Part shown: positions 1-11,800 of the stretch, in pieces
Layout: each line of letters opens with the position of its first letter
How positions within the stretch are numbered: the stretch's first letter is position 1
DNA from: Diatrype stigma
Taxonomy: Eukaryota; Ascomycota; Sordariomycetes; Xylariales; Diatrypaceae
Reading direction: 5' to 3'
DNA: 64,000 nucleotides
Assembly (NCBI GenBank): GCA_022225965.2
Contig: JAKJXP020000057.1
Span: 1 to 64,000 of the forward strand
Notes under the pieces: generated by a model
What the model was told of the DNA's origin: nothing
The model's database searches: none
Seen by the model: the letters and a program-made list of their open reading frames with translations, nothing else
Made by a program: the position numbers and the translations under genes

Positions 1-77
1 AACGCTGGCCTACTTTTGCTTTGCCCGACTTCCACTCCACCCCCCCCGATTCTCTCGGCTCTTAACATCGCATCGCA

Positions 78-501
78 TCACAACTTCGCGGTCTCGGCCA
101 GATCGCCGATCTTCAGCTTCGGCCCGTACTTGGTGAGGACGCTGTCGCCGTGGTACTTCCAGAACTGCTTCGTCGCGTTCTTGCCGCCCATGCGCTTCAG
201 GATCTTGGCCCCGCCTGGATGCTCGTCGAGGAAATCTAGTCAGAGTAGGCGGGCCTGATTAGCCTCGGATTTCATGCATCCCCCCATTATTGCAGGTGTA
301 TGTATGTGCATGTGGGTGACGGAGAACCGTGGGGTGGGACGAGTGAAGCTGCCATGTCATGGCCGGGGAAGGGATGGGGATGGAATTGAGGGGGCCCGGC
401 ATACTTGTGACATCGTAGACAGCGCTGTCGACGATGATCCAGACGCCGCTCTGGTCGTCCTTGTGCTCCGCGACGTCCTTGGCTGTGTACGTCTTCGACA
501 T
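78..501 (-). CDS. Cytochrome b5-like heme-binding domain protein (84 aa)
   Basis: Two exons on the minus strand: 501-405 and 235-78, joined across an intron with donor GTATGC and acceptor CTAG (phase 1), giving 84 residues. The product is little more than one cytochrome b5 fold. It has the core DEHPGG motif with candidate axial heme ligand His38, and the second ligand His61 in KYHGD. It has no signal peptide, transmembrane tail or fused reductase domain, so a soluble one-electron carrier or heme-binding protein is likely; partner enzymes cannot be read from the sequence. The start at MSKTYT is the only Met that gives a complete N-terminal beta strand. The downstream minus-strand neighbour across 1 kb is OMA1, with no sign of shared transcription. 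Family assignment is firm; the physiological role is not. Confidence 0.9.
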
Positions 502-1468
502 GACGGCAATCGGTGCTGCTGCGCGGCGTTGTTTGGTCGTCGATTCTATATAGCGGGATACTACAAGTCCGAGTTCGACGATCGCCCAAATGCGTTCGGT
601 TTGTTGCTGGTATCGAAAGTCACTAGAGCGTCGGCAAATGGCGAGTAGGTATTCGTATAGCTAAGTGGTATGAAGATTGTAAAGCGCAATTGTTGTCATT
701 GATAAAATTCACTACAGGTGCTATGGGTTTGTACCAGAAAGAAGCATTGCGAGAGCTTCCAAGCAACAACCTCTTAAGCGTCCAGGTTGCATGTGCTTCC
801 TTGCTAGGATGGATCAGACGGGACGGGATGACCAAGTTGGGGCCAAGTTGGTTGCGCTCGCGCTTCTTCCCTCGGGGTGAAAGTCGCCGAGACGAACCTC
901 GGCTTAACGCCAGACCAGGCAGGGATCTCTGGCTGGCAATTACCAATCAGCATCACGGGATTGGCTCGACCCCGAAATCGGTATGAAATATTCACTAAAG
1001 GACCCCGTACCTACCCCGTACCTACCCCGTGGGCCACCAGCCCAACTACGTAATTCACTAGTTACGTACCTAATTCACCTCCCGTATTGTTGCTAGTCAA
1101 ACGGTAGCTTATTTGTTACAATACGTAATGCGACGAATAATGCTGAATCTGTCGCTGATCGCGTTCCATATAGTCTAGTTAGATCTTGTAGATATATAAC
1201 TATAAACTAAGTAATTTCACGATACTTGAATTCGAGCCATTGCTAAATGCGATCCTAGATAGCCCACATACATAGTACATAACATATTCCGCAGGGAATC
1301 AAGACATACCTCCCATGATCCGCGACGAAGCGTTCCCATCATAAGCGTGATGCCCAGCTTCCTCTATCCCCAAACCCCCTAACTACCTAATATCCCCGCT
1401 ATACCAAACAAACGAACCAGACGGGCTCGCGATGATTCAATCTACTCCTCTGACCATAAGCATCATTA
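502..1468. other. Intergenic spacer between the b5-like gene and OMA1
   Basis: About 970 bases with no convincing gene. It should contain the promoter and 5' leader of the b5-like gene and the 3' end of OMA1. Open frames at 623-995 lack any recognisable motif and overlap each other on both strands. An 11-bp unit CCCCGTACCTA is repeated 2.5 times at 1003-1030. The stretch 1130-1300 is AT-rich. Confidence 0.6.
1003..1030. repeat. 11-bp tandem repeat, 2.5 copies
   Basis: The unit CCCCGTACCTA occurs twice in full and once in part, in the spacer upstream of the b5-like gene. It contains the GTACCTA word that recurs in spacers all over this window. Confidence 0.85.
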
Positions 1469-3070
1469 TCAGAATACCCACCCGCTCGAAGTGATGATGG
1501 TGCCCGTATCCAAGGCCCTCCTGAACATGTCTGCGAAGTCCGAAGTTCCGTGACAGTCGCTCTCCTCCATCTTCTCCAGGGCCTGGGGCAGCCATTCCGT
1601 GATCTTCTGTATCCGGTTATGGTTCTATAGTAGCAGCGAAGTTAGATGATTGTTGGCCTTCTTGTCTCGTCTCGTCTGGCTTTTGACCAAAACACTTTTC
1701 TCCCTCCGTCTATCTAGTATAATGACCGTATCGTATACATCGCAACAAGAGTGGCGTGGTGGTATTAAGAGAAAAAGGTAGAGCAACAAAATATAAATGC
1801 GGAAAAGAGGGAAAATAAAGGGGGAAGGATAAAACGTACCGATGGATGCGTGCTCATCCACTCGGGCGGCTCCTCCTGCTGGTGCAGCCGCTCCATGCGG
1901 CGCCAGAAGCCGAGGGCCTGGCGGGGGTCGTAGCAGGCCTCGGCCATCATCATGAGGCCGATGTAGTCGGCCTCGCTCTCCTGGCGGCGGCCCATGGGCC
2001 TGCCGAAGAGCAGGTCGAGGGCCGAGTTGCCGAGCGCCCATGTGCCGATAGCCGCCAGCCCGCCCGTCAGCAGGATGATGGACCCGAGCAGGATGTCGGT
2101 CCCGATGCTGCTCGACATGCGCTCCGCCACGTGCTCCGCCAGGTTGTGCGCGATCTCGTGCCCCAGCACCGCCGCCAGCCCGTCCTCGTTCCGCGCCAGC
2201 GGGAACAGCCCGCTAAAGACGAACACCTTGCCGCCGGGCAGCACGAACGCGTTCGCCGTGCCTTTTGAATAAAAAAATCGCTCGTCAGTTTCGTCGTAAT
2301 TTCTTTTTTTCAACGTGTCACGTTCCATTTCAGCGGGAGAGAGAATGAGAGTACTTGTAACAACCCCTCCCCTCCCCTTAAGGTTGGATAAACATAAACG
2401 TACGAGGATCGTCGATGACGCGCACCTCCCACTCCGTGCCCTCCCCCGCCCCGCTGACGGGGATCAGCCGCGCCATGACGCGCCGCACCATGCGGGTGCG
2501 GGCGTCGCCCTCGCCGAGGAACCGCCCCCCCTGGCGCTCGACCTCCCACACGATGCGCTTGACCTGCTGCTCGGCCACGGCGGCCACGAACCGCTCGCTG
2601 AAGCAGTTGAACCGCCGCCGCCCCGACACGGGCACCGTCTGCACGTTGGCGAAGTAGAAGACCACGGCGGCCGCCGCCGCCACCGCCGCCACCGTCCGCG
2701 TCGTCCACGACCGCGCGAACCGCCCCAGCGCCGACCCGGTGACGAGCGGCTTCGCCCGCGCGAGCTGGTACGACGGGTCTTCGTGCGGGTGGTGCCACTT
2801 GTTCGGGTTGTAGGGCTGGCGCGGCGTCTGGGAGAATGACCGTGTTTGGTGGTCGTGTTGTGCCGGGCGGCGGGGCCGAGGAGGGAGAAGAACGGAGGCG
2901 TTCGTGGTGACGGGGTCGATTCCCGATCCGGATGCGAGGCGGGGGCGGGGGAAGGAGGTTCGGGGCCGTGGCTGGGCGAGCGTTCGCATCGGCGGGCATG
3001 GCGTGCCGTAGTAACGGACCTGTGCGGCTCCTCGCCCTATTATGGGCCGGAGGTGTTGCAAAGACGGCAT
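1469..3070 (-). CDS. OMA1: Mitochondrial inner-membrane metalloprotease OMA1 (peptidase M48)
   Basis: Three minus-strand exons, 3070-2404, 2261-1840 and 1624-1469, join in frame (phases 1 and 0) to give 414 residues. The N-terminus is Arg/Ser/Pro-rich without acids, as in a mitochondrial presequence. It is followed by a hydrophobic Ala/Val segment near residues 127-142. After the conserved NAFVLPGGKVFVFSG block comes the zinc motif HEIAH at 257-261, then ESEAD, which supplies the third zinc ligand Glu, and a C-terminal THPSN block rebuilt exactly across intron 2. OMA1 enzymes are stress-activated proteases that cleave inner-membrane proteins, including the dynamin Mgm1/OPA1 in animals, and overlap with the i-AAA protease. 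Length and motif order fit the fungal family. Long Ala/Pro-rich GC tracts around 2650-2700 are coding. Confidence 0.93.
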
Positions 3071-4040
3071 GGCGGACAGCTGCGGTTTGGCAGCGTGCCG
3101 CTCTGTTAATTGACCGTGGGCGGCGCGAGTTGACCTCAGTCCGGACTCCAGACTCCCACGTTAAGAAGGACTGGTTGTTGGTGTGCGGGTTGGAGCCAGT
3201 CAGCAGACCTCGAATATGTACATTGTAGGTAGTTATGGAATAGAAATGACGTCGACGAGCCAGCAGCCTGTGGTTATAGTCGCAAGCGATAAAGGGATTA
3301 ACTCCGCAAAGTCCAGGTGTGGGCCTTTTGGGCCTTTTGGGCCTTTTCTTAAACTGCATTTTCCCATCGGCTTGGCATTTCTTTAGCATTCTTTTCGGTT
3401 TGACAGCAGGACTAAAGTAGAAGGGATCTGCTGCGGCTCTTCCGACTTCAGCTTCAACTACAACGGCCTGGCCTTTCCATAAGGATGCATGATCAGGCTT
3501 CAGGTGACACAATTTATACTGAGAAACTCTCTTCGTCCGACCTTGAAAAGCACATCTAGAGTACTTCGTATGGTCGATTAACCTGATGGGAGCCGAGTCG
3601 GCCTGCACCACTCCCCCGGTAATGTAACAACTAAATCACCACATCGCCACGAAGTATGTGGGAGTTGCTCATCATAGAACGTGTACGGCAATTTTTAATA
3701 GTGTGTCTGAAGTTTGGCTATATATGGCTATATATAGAAGGTGTATATCCAATAGAAATTATGATTTATCTACAAAGAATTCATGATTTCAGCCCATGCT
3801 TTCTCTCTTTGCCCCTATATATATCCTCGAACACCAAAGCTGTCCCAAACCTGGAAGGAAAAAGGAAAGTGATATACAGTGGGGGGAATGAACGAGGGAG
3901 AATCAACTTAGTAACCTGACCGGCCCAAACCGGCCCAAACCACCTTCCGTGCCCCATTACCCGATTTTACCTTCCCTTGCTTCACTTTTCGTTCGTATCT
4001 TCCATTCCCCTCGCATTTCCATTCATCATCCCTTCTCACC
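3071..4040. other. Intergenic spacer upstream of OMA1
   Basis: Contains the OMA1 5' flank and the 3' flank of the GH16 gene. No gene is supported: frames at 3183-3386 and 3656-3919 have no motif and abnormal composition. Two small tandem repeats lie here, GGGCCTTTT x3 (3321-3347) and CGGCCCAAAC x2 (3921-3941). Confidence 0.6.
3321..3347. repeat. 9-bp tandem repeat GGGCCTTTT, 3 copies
   Basis: Three perfect contiguous copies about 250 bases upstream of the OMA1 start. GGGCC pairs with GGCCC, so each unit is also a weak palindromic half. No function can be assigned. Confidence 0.85.
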
Positions 4041-6590
4041 TCACATCACAAAGAAAAAGAACCCAGCAACGGCCATGAGAGCGGCCGTCGCGACGCTCGC
4101 GCCCGTCCGCGCAGCAGCGCTAACCTCCACGATACCCTCGCCACTGCCGGTGCTACCGCTGTTTCCGGCGCCGACGACGACCGGGGAGCCCGTGGTCGCG
4201 CCTCGGGGCGGCGCCGCGGTAGTCGGATAGGTGGCCGCGGTGGTCGAGTTGGCGAACCCGCCAGCGGTCGGGATCACTTTGATGGTCGTCGGCACGCTGA
4301 TGTCGATAGTAGTAGGGACCTCGGACGAGGATGCGCTGGGCATGGGAACGACGGTGGCTGTGACGTAGACAACCTCCTCACTGCTGCTGCTGCTGCTGCC
4401 GCCGCCGCTGTTGTTTTCGCTGTTGCCGCTACCGGTGGGAGTAGGGGTGGCGGCGATCACTGAGGAAGGAGACGAAGGCGAGGAAGAAGAGGGAGAGGGA
4501 GAAGCAGAAGACAGCGGCGTGATGGTGACAAACACTTGGATTGTCGTCGTCGATGTTCTGGTCGTCGTCTGGTCGAGTGTAGTCGTACTACCCCCCTCTG
4601 CGGACCCTCCTGGTGGGCCGGTCGGCTGGGAGCTCACGACGGGCGTCTCGGCGGCGGACTCGCTAGTCTGGGACGCATCCTCCGTTGGTGCGGTGGCGGG
4701 AGCGCTGGTGACGGTGGTCGGGGTACTACCGCTGCCGCTGCCGACGGGGCATACGGTCGTCGTCACGCTGACCTCGGTCGTGACGGCGCCTACGGGGCAG
4801 TTTGTCACGCTGGCAGGGCACTGCGTGACCGTGTACGTCTTGGTTATGGAGATGGTGCTAGTCGTGTAGCCTGCACCCTCGGAAAGCCCCGGCGTGGTCG
4901 TCGCTGCCGCCTCCGTGCTGGCAGTAGTTGTCGTGGGGGTCGCCGCGGTGGATCCGGTCGCCGTCTTAGTGACTGGGCAGACCGTGACACTAACTGATAC
5001 AACTTCGGTCGTAATAGAGCCGACGGGGCAGTTCGTCACGCTGGGCGGGCACGACGTGATGGTGTGGATGCCGGTCGAGTATATCGTCGAGGTTGTATAC
5101 TCCGCTGCCTCAGTTGTGGCAGGGGGCTCACCCTCACTCGTAGGGATGGGAATTGTTGGGTAGGCGTTCAAGCTGCTGGAGTTGGTGAAGTGTCCGAATG
5201 TGGGGAAAGAAGATGTGGAAGAAGAAGAAGCGCTCGTAGTCAGTGGCGCCAGACTGCTGCTCGTTGTCACGGGAGGGATGACAGATGTTGGCGGGATAGC
5301 CGACGAAGAGGCAATCGAGGCGCTCGAGGTGCTGCTCGACGCTGTCGAGGAGTTGATCGATGTGGCTGAAGAAGAAGTCGTGGTCGTGATGGCCGAGGAA
5401 GTAGAAGAAGTCGAGGGTAAAGATGAGGAGGTAGAGCTTGCCGCGCTCAAGACTGACGACGACGAGGAAGTTGTGTCATCCTCCTCGACTAGGTCGTAGA
5501 ATTTTATATCCTTGACTTTGAAGTAACTATCCGCAAAGTCCTCAGGGTGGGCACCGACATAGCCTACGCAGGTGTCGAAAGCGGTGGAAACACTGCAGGA
5601 CAGCCCCCATTTGTCAGTCTGGGCAGCAACGCCGCAGAAGTCGATGTTCAGAACCATCTTCATGTCCTTGAAGGCCTCGTCGACATTGCACTGCTTGATC
5701 ACATAGGCCGGGGTGCCCCAGGCATCGCTGGGCTTAGGACTGCCTGACGTGATATCGGCCGGAGCAGAAGCCCTCTCCCAGTCCCAGATCTTGAGGTACT
5801 CGCTAGTCCACTCCAAGGCATCTAAATCGGACGTCGTCAGTAATCACGATCGATTGCATATTGGCGGATGTTCAACATACAGATGCCACCACTGGAGGAA
5901 CCGAATGTTGACGTGTACTCGGAAGCACTGCAACCTTGGTAATCCCACTGGCCAGCAGCATGGTCGTAGCAGTTGGCCGAGTCGATGACGGAAGTCATAT
6001 CGTCTTGGGCGATGATACACTCGCCGACAACATCTGGGGAGTCAACATGGGCGGTGTGACGGTTGAAGGTGAGGTCGTTCCAGTTCTCGTAGAGGTCGAT
6101 CTCTCCCTTAGTAGGCCACGGCTCGCCGAAGAACCAGAAGGCCGGCCACGAACCACAGGTAGGCTTAGGGAGGTAGCTGAAGTCGGCAATAACGAGGCCC
6201 TGGTTGTACACGCTCTTACTCTCCAACCTCACGCTCTTTCTTCCAGCATCCGTCGTGGCATATACACTTCCGGAGCTGTGCTCCACACCAATGTACACCT
6301 CCCCATCCTCATAGGAAACAAGCCCGAGGCTTTCGGCTCCATCTCGGTTTTGATATTGCACGTAACCGCCATTAGCATCGGTTTCCTATATATGTGCGTG
6401 AGAATCAATTCCTATCCAGTCTAGTTGTTATGTTTCTTTTCTTCCCACTCACGGTGACGAAATCAAACTTGTCGAAGAAGTTCGAAGAGTCGTAGACTTC
6501 GGAGACTTTGTAAACTTTACTGCTTGCACTTGCAAGAGCAGGAAGAACGGCGACGGCGGAGCCGACGGCCTTAACGAGTGACGGAGCCAT
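4041..6590 (-). CDS. GPI-anchored GH16 endo-beta-1,3(4)-glucanase with Ser/Thr-rich repeat stalk
   Basis: Three exons, 6590-6453, 6385-5881 and 5821-4041, join cleanly (phases 0 and 1) to give 807 residues. Residues 1-21 are a signal peptide (MAPSLVKAV then a hydrophobic Ala/Val run). The GH16 domain covers about 25-290. It carries the catalytic GEIDLYE motif with predicted nucleophile Glu141 and acid/base Glu146, and GGIYALEWTSEYLKIW rebuilt across intron 2. From about 310 the chain is almost pure Ser/Thr/Pro/Ala/Val, expected to be heavily O-glycosylated. It contains two Cys-bearing repeats (TVTxC-PxSVTNCPVG-VCPV). It ends in a hydrophobic Ala/Phe tail typical of a GPI signal. The likely role is cell-wall glucan cleavage or remodelling at the plasma membrane or wall. 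Such stalked GH16 proteins are common in Pezizomycotina; exact substrate is inferred. Confidence 0.93.
4385..5130 (-). repeat. Ser-codon microsatellite and two Cys-containing stalk repeats in the GH16 gene
   Basis: A CTG/CCG trinucleotide tract near 4380-4412 encodes a Ser/Gly run. At about 4740-4870 and 4970-5110 two related segments encode the pattern YTTSTI...T-x-C-P-x-SVTNCPVG...V-C-PV. The duplicated unit is roughly 50 residues and has diverged by substitutions and small indels. The four Cys per unit suggest local disulfides inside an otherwise unstructured stalk. Confidence 0.75.
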
Positions 6591-7985
6591 AGTTATGGCT
6601 ATAGTATATATTCTCAATGCTGAACGAGTGCGCAGAGAGGATTGACGAAAAAGAAAGGATGACGTGTAATACGTCAGAAAAGGCGAGCACAAAACCCTTA
6701 CTTGCGATATCACACACTTCGACGATGGTATAGAGACGTAAAAGGGGAGAGGAACTCACCACCGCAACCCAAGATGGCGGCTAGGGGGTTTTAAGGAATA
6801 CCTCCCCCCTGTCCTTCAACCGGACGAGGGTCTTACGAGTTGACTACTACTTATCTACCTACCAACGGTACCTGCATTGAGGCGTCCGCGGTTCGCATGG
6901 TAGATATGGTAGTGCGCCCCTCCCCCTTGAGCCAAACAATTAGGCATGTCGAATCATCCAGACTCTATTCGATTCGACGTGTCGTCGAACCCCACTGGCC
7001 CCCCCGGGTAAAGATCCGAATCTGGAAACACTGGTTGCATGGAGGGCAGGCCAGAGGCACCTGGCAGGTAAGGCAAGGTAAGATGCCAAAGAAACCTGCG
7101 CGATGCCTGCCACATCGCCAACAGCAGAGGTATAATTCATGATTGTATTGGCTCGGGGGATATTTCAGAGGGGGCACAGCCCCCTTCAGCAAAGTAACCC
7201 TGCTGGGTTCGAGCCATTGGTTGATGAGACGGTCCGGCCAAGGAAACAGGGCGGCAAGGGTCGCGATGGTGGGGCGCGGTCTAGCCCGAAATCGAACGAC
7301 GGCCGATGGAACAAGGAGCTGGGGAATTGACTGGTGGTAAAGGACTCGTCACCAGTATATATGGTTAAGCATGCTTATTAGTTTACTACTACCTACTCGC
7401 TAACGTGAAGCCCTCACCATAGCTCAATCGTATGAAGTTGAAATTACATACCAACCTATCAGCATGTCGAAAGTCTAGACTACCTAGGTACCTACTTAGA
7501 CACTCATACTTACCGCGTGTAGATCCCCACAACTAATAACTATGCGCCGAAGGTACATACTAGTTATAGTAGAACCTAGAAGCATAAAGCTGGGTTAAGT
7601 AAACATTCTTGTGTAGGTCGATGCTAATTTTGGAATTGAGATAGGATGAGAATTGTGAGTTGTTTCTTCGCTTAATATGATGAGTTCTCCATGTACCAGC
7701 CAGGCTTTCATGGTGTACTTTGTTTGGTGCGCTCAAGCAGGGAATAGGGTTTTCAGCCATCCGCTGCCATCCTGGCTTTCTTTTCTGCCTTCTTTCCCTT
7801 TCTTCTTTCATTCGATACTTTCTCCTGATAGCGAATACTAGAAACAAATGCGCAGCCTTCCCACCCTTGCCGTCACAATATGCACAACCACATCCTTTGG
7901 TCGTCTTAGACCTACATAGTACCTACCCACCTACCGCCAAAACCCCGGGACCCAATCGGCCCCCCTCCTCTCCCCACCCTCCCAC
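6591..7985. other. Intergenic spacer upstream of the GH16 gene
   Basis: About 1.4 kb without a supported gene: the promoter and leader of the GH16 gene, then the 3' flank of the MYND gene. It contains repeated TACCTA/TAGGTA words, notably a palindromic CTACCTAGGTACCTAC at about 7479-7494. The stretch 7205-7215 resembles a tRNA B-box but has no cloverleaf. Pyrimidine-rich tracts lie near 7780-7820. Confidence 0.6.
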
Positions 7986-8897
7986 TTACACCCCCTGGTA
8001 CATCGAATTCGCCGCGTGCTGGTACGTCTTGTACTCCGTGACCCAGTTGCTGCCGCACTGCTGGACCAGCACGTCCTGCATGTCCTGGCCGGTCAGGTTC
8101 TCGACGCCGCGGGCGCCCACGTGGCGGCGGATGGCGTCCTGCATGGCGCGGATCTTAGCGACGTGGCGAGCCTCGTCGGCGTCGGCCGCGCGCGGCGTCC
8201 AGGGCCGCGGGCAGCCCGCGTCCAGGCGCAGGCCCTCGGCATACTTGTGCATGGGCGAGCCCGGCGGCGGCGCGAGGAGCACCTCGAGCCGCAGGTCCGC
8301 GTGCAGGTCGCGGGTGCTCTCGCGCCACCCGCTGCCGAAGAACAGCGCGAGGTTCTCGGCCGTGTCCTTCCCCGTGACGACGAGCCGGCGCATGGGCATG
8401 CTATGTACCTCAGGTACCGATCGTCGGCGGCGCCCTTCGTTAGCTATGATCTAAATACCATGTCTATGCCCACACCCCCCTCCTACCCCCAACCCGCGCC
8501 ACACAACGATAACACTCTCCCCCGCAACGGAACAAACAGAAAACGGTGGCTTGCTTCCGGCAGGCACAACTTACGCGAGGCCGCTCGGCACGGCCAGATC
8601 GATGCCGATGGCGCGGGCCAGGGCGCGCGCGGCGGGGTCGCAGGCGGCGATCTTCTCCCAGTAGGTCGAGGCGTCGAGGGCGACGGAGCTGGCGCCGCCG
8701 CTGGCCACGTGCTTGCAGTACAGCTTGTGGTCCTTCCAGTGCTGCTTCTGGCAGGCGTGCGAGCAGTAGCGTGCCGTCTTGCACCCGGCGCACAGGGCCA
8801 GCTGCTCGGCCGACTCGCGCTCGGCCCCGCAGCAGTAGCAGTGGCAGCTCCGGGCCGCGGCTTGCTCTTCTCCGTCTGGTTTGGAGGCGGGGTCCAT
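7986..8897 (-). CDS. MYND-type zinc-finger protein (245 aa)
   Basis: Two exons, 8897-8575 and 8400-7986, are joined across a 174-base intron (GTAAGT...ATAG, phase 2) and encode 245 residues. The N-terminal MYND finger shows the full ligand spacing: C20-x2-C23, C36-x2-C39, C45-x3-C49 and H57-x3-C61. MYND fingers bind proline-rich peptides and often sit in transcriptional or chromatin adaptors. The remaining 180 residues have no SET or other catalytic domain that I can see. They contain a block reading LVVTGKDTAENLALFFG, which looks like a conserved fungal companion region, and end at NSMYQGV. The joined exon seam (GLA/MPMRRL) keeps frame without a stop. Molecular partner and process are unknown. 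Confidence 0.88.
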
Positions 8898-11800
8898 GGC
8901 GAGGGGTCGTTGTTGTTGTTTGCTTAGAAGAGGGCTTAGAATGTAACTATTCGTAGACGTTGGGTAGTGGTGGTGGTGTTAACGGTGGTGGTGTTGATTG
9001 CAGCCCCCGCTGAAACTCAAACCTGAATGTTGGAGGGGCCCGGCCCGTCCTTCAGCCCTGGCATGCACCTGCCTAGGTAGCTAGTTAGTGGGCCGGCCGT
9101 GCTGCAGGTGGCTACCAGTGGCATGGACAACACCAGATAATGGAAATCCCAGAACCCCTTTTCCCTCACGAAAACCCACAGTCCCAGCCAGGATATCGTA
9201 AAGAAATACTCGATTTACTCATCGCACTCATTACGGAGGGATGTGCTAAGGGTCTTCTCCCGTTGCTGACGACAACAATACCCAATACCTACCACTGGAA
9301 ACCTGGAATTCTAGAAATCTAGACGTGTGATCGATTTTCCTAGTGCATCGGCTAGTCGGGATAGCTGCAGGTAACGTCAAGGATGGTGCCGATTCTCAAA
9401 CTGATCTGGGGCTAACTAATTTCACGTAGGATCGGCGCGTAGTCCACATCCAAAACGGGAATCGCTCCCGGAACGACGGTTACTGAAACCGGTAACGATC
9501 TGACGCGTCCCTTCCTCCACTTTGGACTTCATGTCTTCTCCTCTAGGAGGTGGTATCTTCCTTTTGTTCTTATTTCAGAACCTCAATTGGCTCCCATAAC
9601 ATAAGAATGTCTTCGAACATCAACCCGGAACATCAGCCGTACTATTAAAGACAATATATCGGTGGCAAGCATCGGTTGTTGACGGGCACAAGAATCGAAG
9701 GGTGGCTATATCAAGTAGGTATTGCGCATTGTGATATTCGAACTTCAGTTTTGTATACCACGACGGGGCGTACTACGTACTATTTGCGACAGATAGAACG
9801 ACTCAGGCTCGTAGGCTGTCACATAAAGTGCGTAAGAATCTCCTAAATTAAAAAAAGATATCAAGGTCAACATGGTAGTTAAGGGGGTTGAGGTTGCGAA
9901 GTCTTAATGCTGCAACCTTGGGCTATCAGAAGCCGCTAGATAGGTAAGCTAACCTGAGATGCAGATCCACTATGGATTTGCGGCTCTTGGTTACCATCAT
10001 CAGTACAACTTCAGCTTCCTCTAATAGTTACTTCTGAAACGGTATATAATGCAGGTGCGTCGTCGGGGAGATGATTAGCAAGAAGCATGTCAAGAGGATA
10101 CTACAACAGTTTCTGCAGGAGGCAGCAATGGAAAGATCTGTCTATGATAGATGGCTTACAGCTATCTGGGGGAGCGAAGGGCTCGTCTAGTACTAGGTGT
10201 GGTATGGCTTACTAAGATGGCAAATACGCAACGACTTATGATAAACAGCTTGAAAGGACAGCAGTGTAAGCTTTTCTCCAGATTCGTATACGATCTAGGT
10301 GGGGTACTAGGCATCGTCATCACAATCATCCTGGCTACTTAGCAATGCGTCAGATGGTTCGCATTGAAGGTAAACCAAATCAAGAGAAGTTCCACATCTG
10401 GGCAACTCCTCAGAAACAACAGAGGGAATGCTTTCGTCCCGGCAATCTCCAAAGAGAGCAATGCCAATTCCTTGTGGAAGTTTATGTATTCAAAGGTACA
10501 AGTCCTCTTTACTCCTGAACGGGCATTGATAATATGTGTAGTAAGGATCTGCTAGTTGCTGGGCTGTCGTTGTAAACATCATGGTAAACAGGATACGAGT
10601 ATTATGACGAATGTAGTGGGGAACAGAGAACCGTGGTTATTCAAGGCACGTCTACAGCAGCAGATATGGTTGCGCAATTGGGTTGTATTAATGTATCAAG
10701 TGCCGTGCTTGAATGCTGCGGTGAATGCTAGTTTACTTGTGGTTGTCATCAGAGGGAATTGACAGGAAGGAGTGGAATGATACGTGTATGTATGTGTATG
10801 ATAGATTGTCTGTAGCTAGGTATCTATGGAAATGAAAGAGATGACCTGATACTGAGTGTGGTATGGGCACCTCAGGTGGTAACCACGCAAGAAGGTTTAG
10901 CTGTACGTATATGGTGGTGAAGTGCATGTATCTGAGGCTATGTTGGAATAGATAAAAAACGATGGTGTGTGTAGGTATGGGGCATAATGTTCCATGGGAT
11001 GTTATTCAACGGGGTGTGGCGGTTGTAGGAAGTTGATCTGGTGGTGATACGTCCAGATAGGTAACCATTGCGCTGTTCGAACCTCACCGTCTGAAGGTAA
11101 ACAGCAGGGTGCCAACTGGGCATGTGTAGAGGGTCCCTAAGTATCAGTCACGGCAAGCTGGTAGGAGGGAGGGAGGGCATGGTGCCTACGGACGAGTACG
11201 TGGTGTCCCCGGAGCAACAACCGGTTCCCAAGGTTTATCCAGAGGCCTTGAGTATTGGAATAGGTGAAATTCCTATCACTTCAGGCGAGCCTCCGGGCGT
11301 TTAGTCTGACGGGTCAGGAGTACGTGATAAACATCCGCGGGGACCAGGATGTGCATGACGTCGCTTGCAGAAACTGACTGCTAAAAACCTCATAAGACAA
11401 CTTAGCTGTCTGGGTTCGATTCCTAGACACGTCCTGGGGTTTTTCAGCTGGTCAATCCCACCAGTTCTTTTTTGCATTTTTTTCAAAATTCCATTTCATG
11501 TTGTTGTATCCAGAGCACCTGTAATCTTGTTCCCTTTGAGCCATAATGTTACTCCAACAAGCACGGAAGTGAGGGCCTCTAGGCGTATCCGTAAACTACT
11601 TTACTTACAGGACCACCGGCGATCTTCAGCGATGTATGTACATTCTCTCCTCTTTGGTATCTTGTGCATGCTACCCATCTCCTTGCCCTCTTCCAAGTCC
11701 ATCCCCTGACTCGACTTACCCTTCCGCCCCCGGCACCCGCCCTAAGTCATTGTAGGCAATTAAATACATCCTTAGCTAGATGAGGATGAGCGTACATTTT

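Noticed and set aside
1846..2839. Long plus-strand frames of 140 and 174 codons
   Set aside because: They are shadows on the opposite strand of the GC-rich OMA1 exons, whose catalytic motifs establish the coding strand.
7200..7216. GGGTTCGAGCC, a tRNA B-box-like word
   Set aside because: The flanking bases do not form a T-arm and no acceptor or anticodon stem can be drawn.
11356..11432. tRNA-like stretch with a good T-arm (CTGGGTTCGATTCCTAG), a D-like stem and CTCATAA
   Set aside because: The acceptor pairs only five of seven bases and no anticodon stem forms around CAT. At most it is a degenerate tRNA relic.
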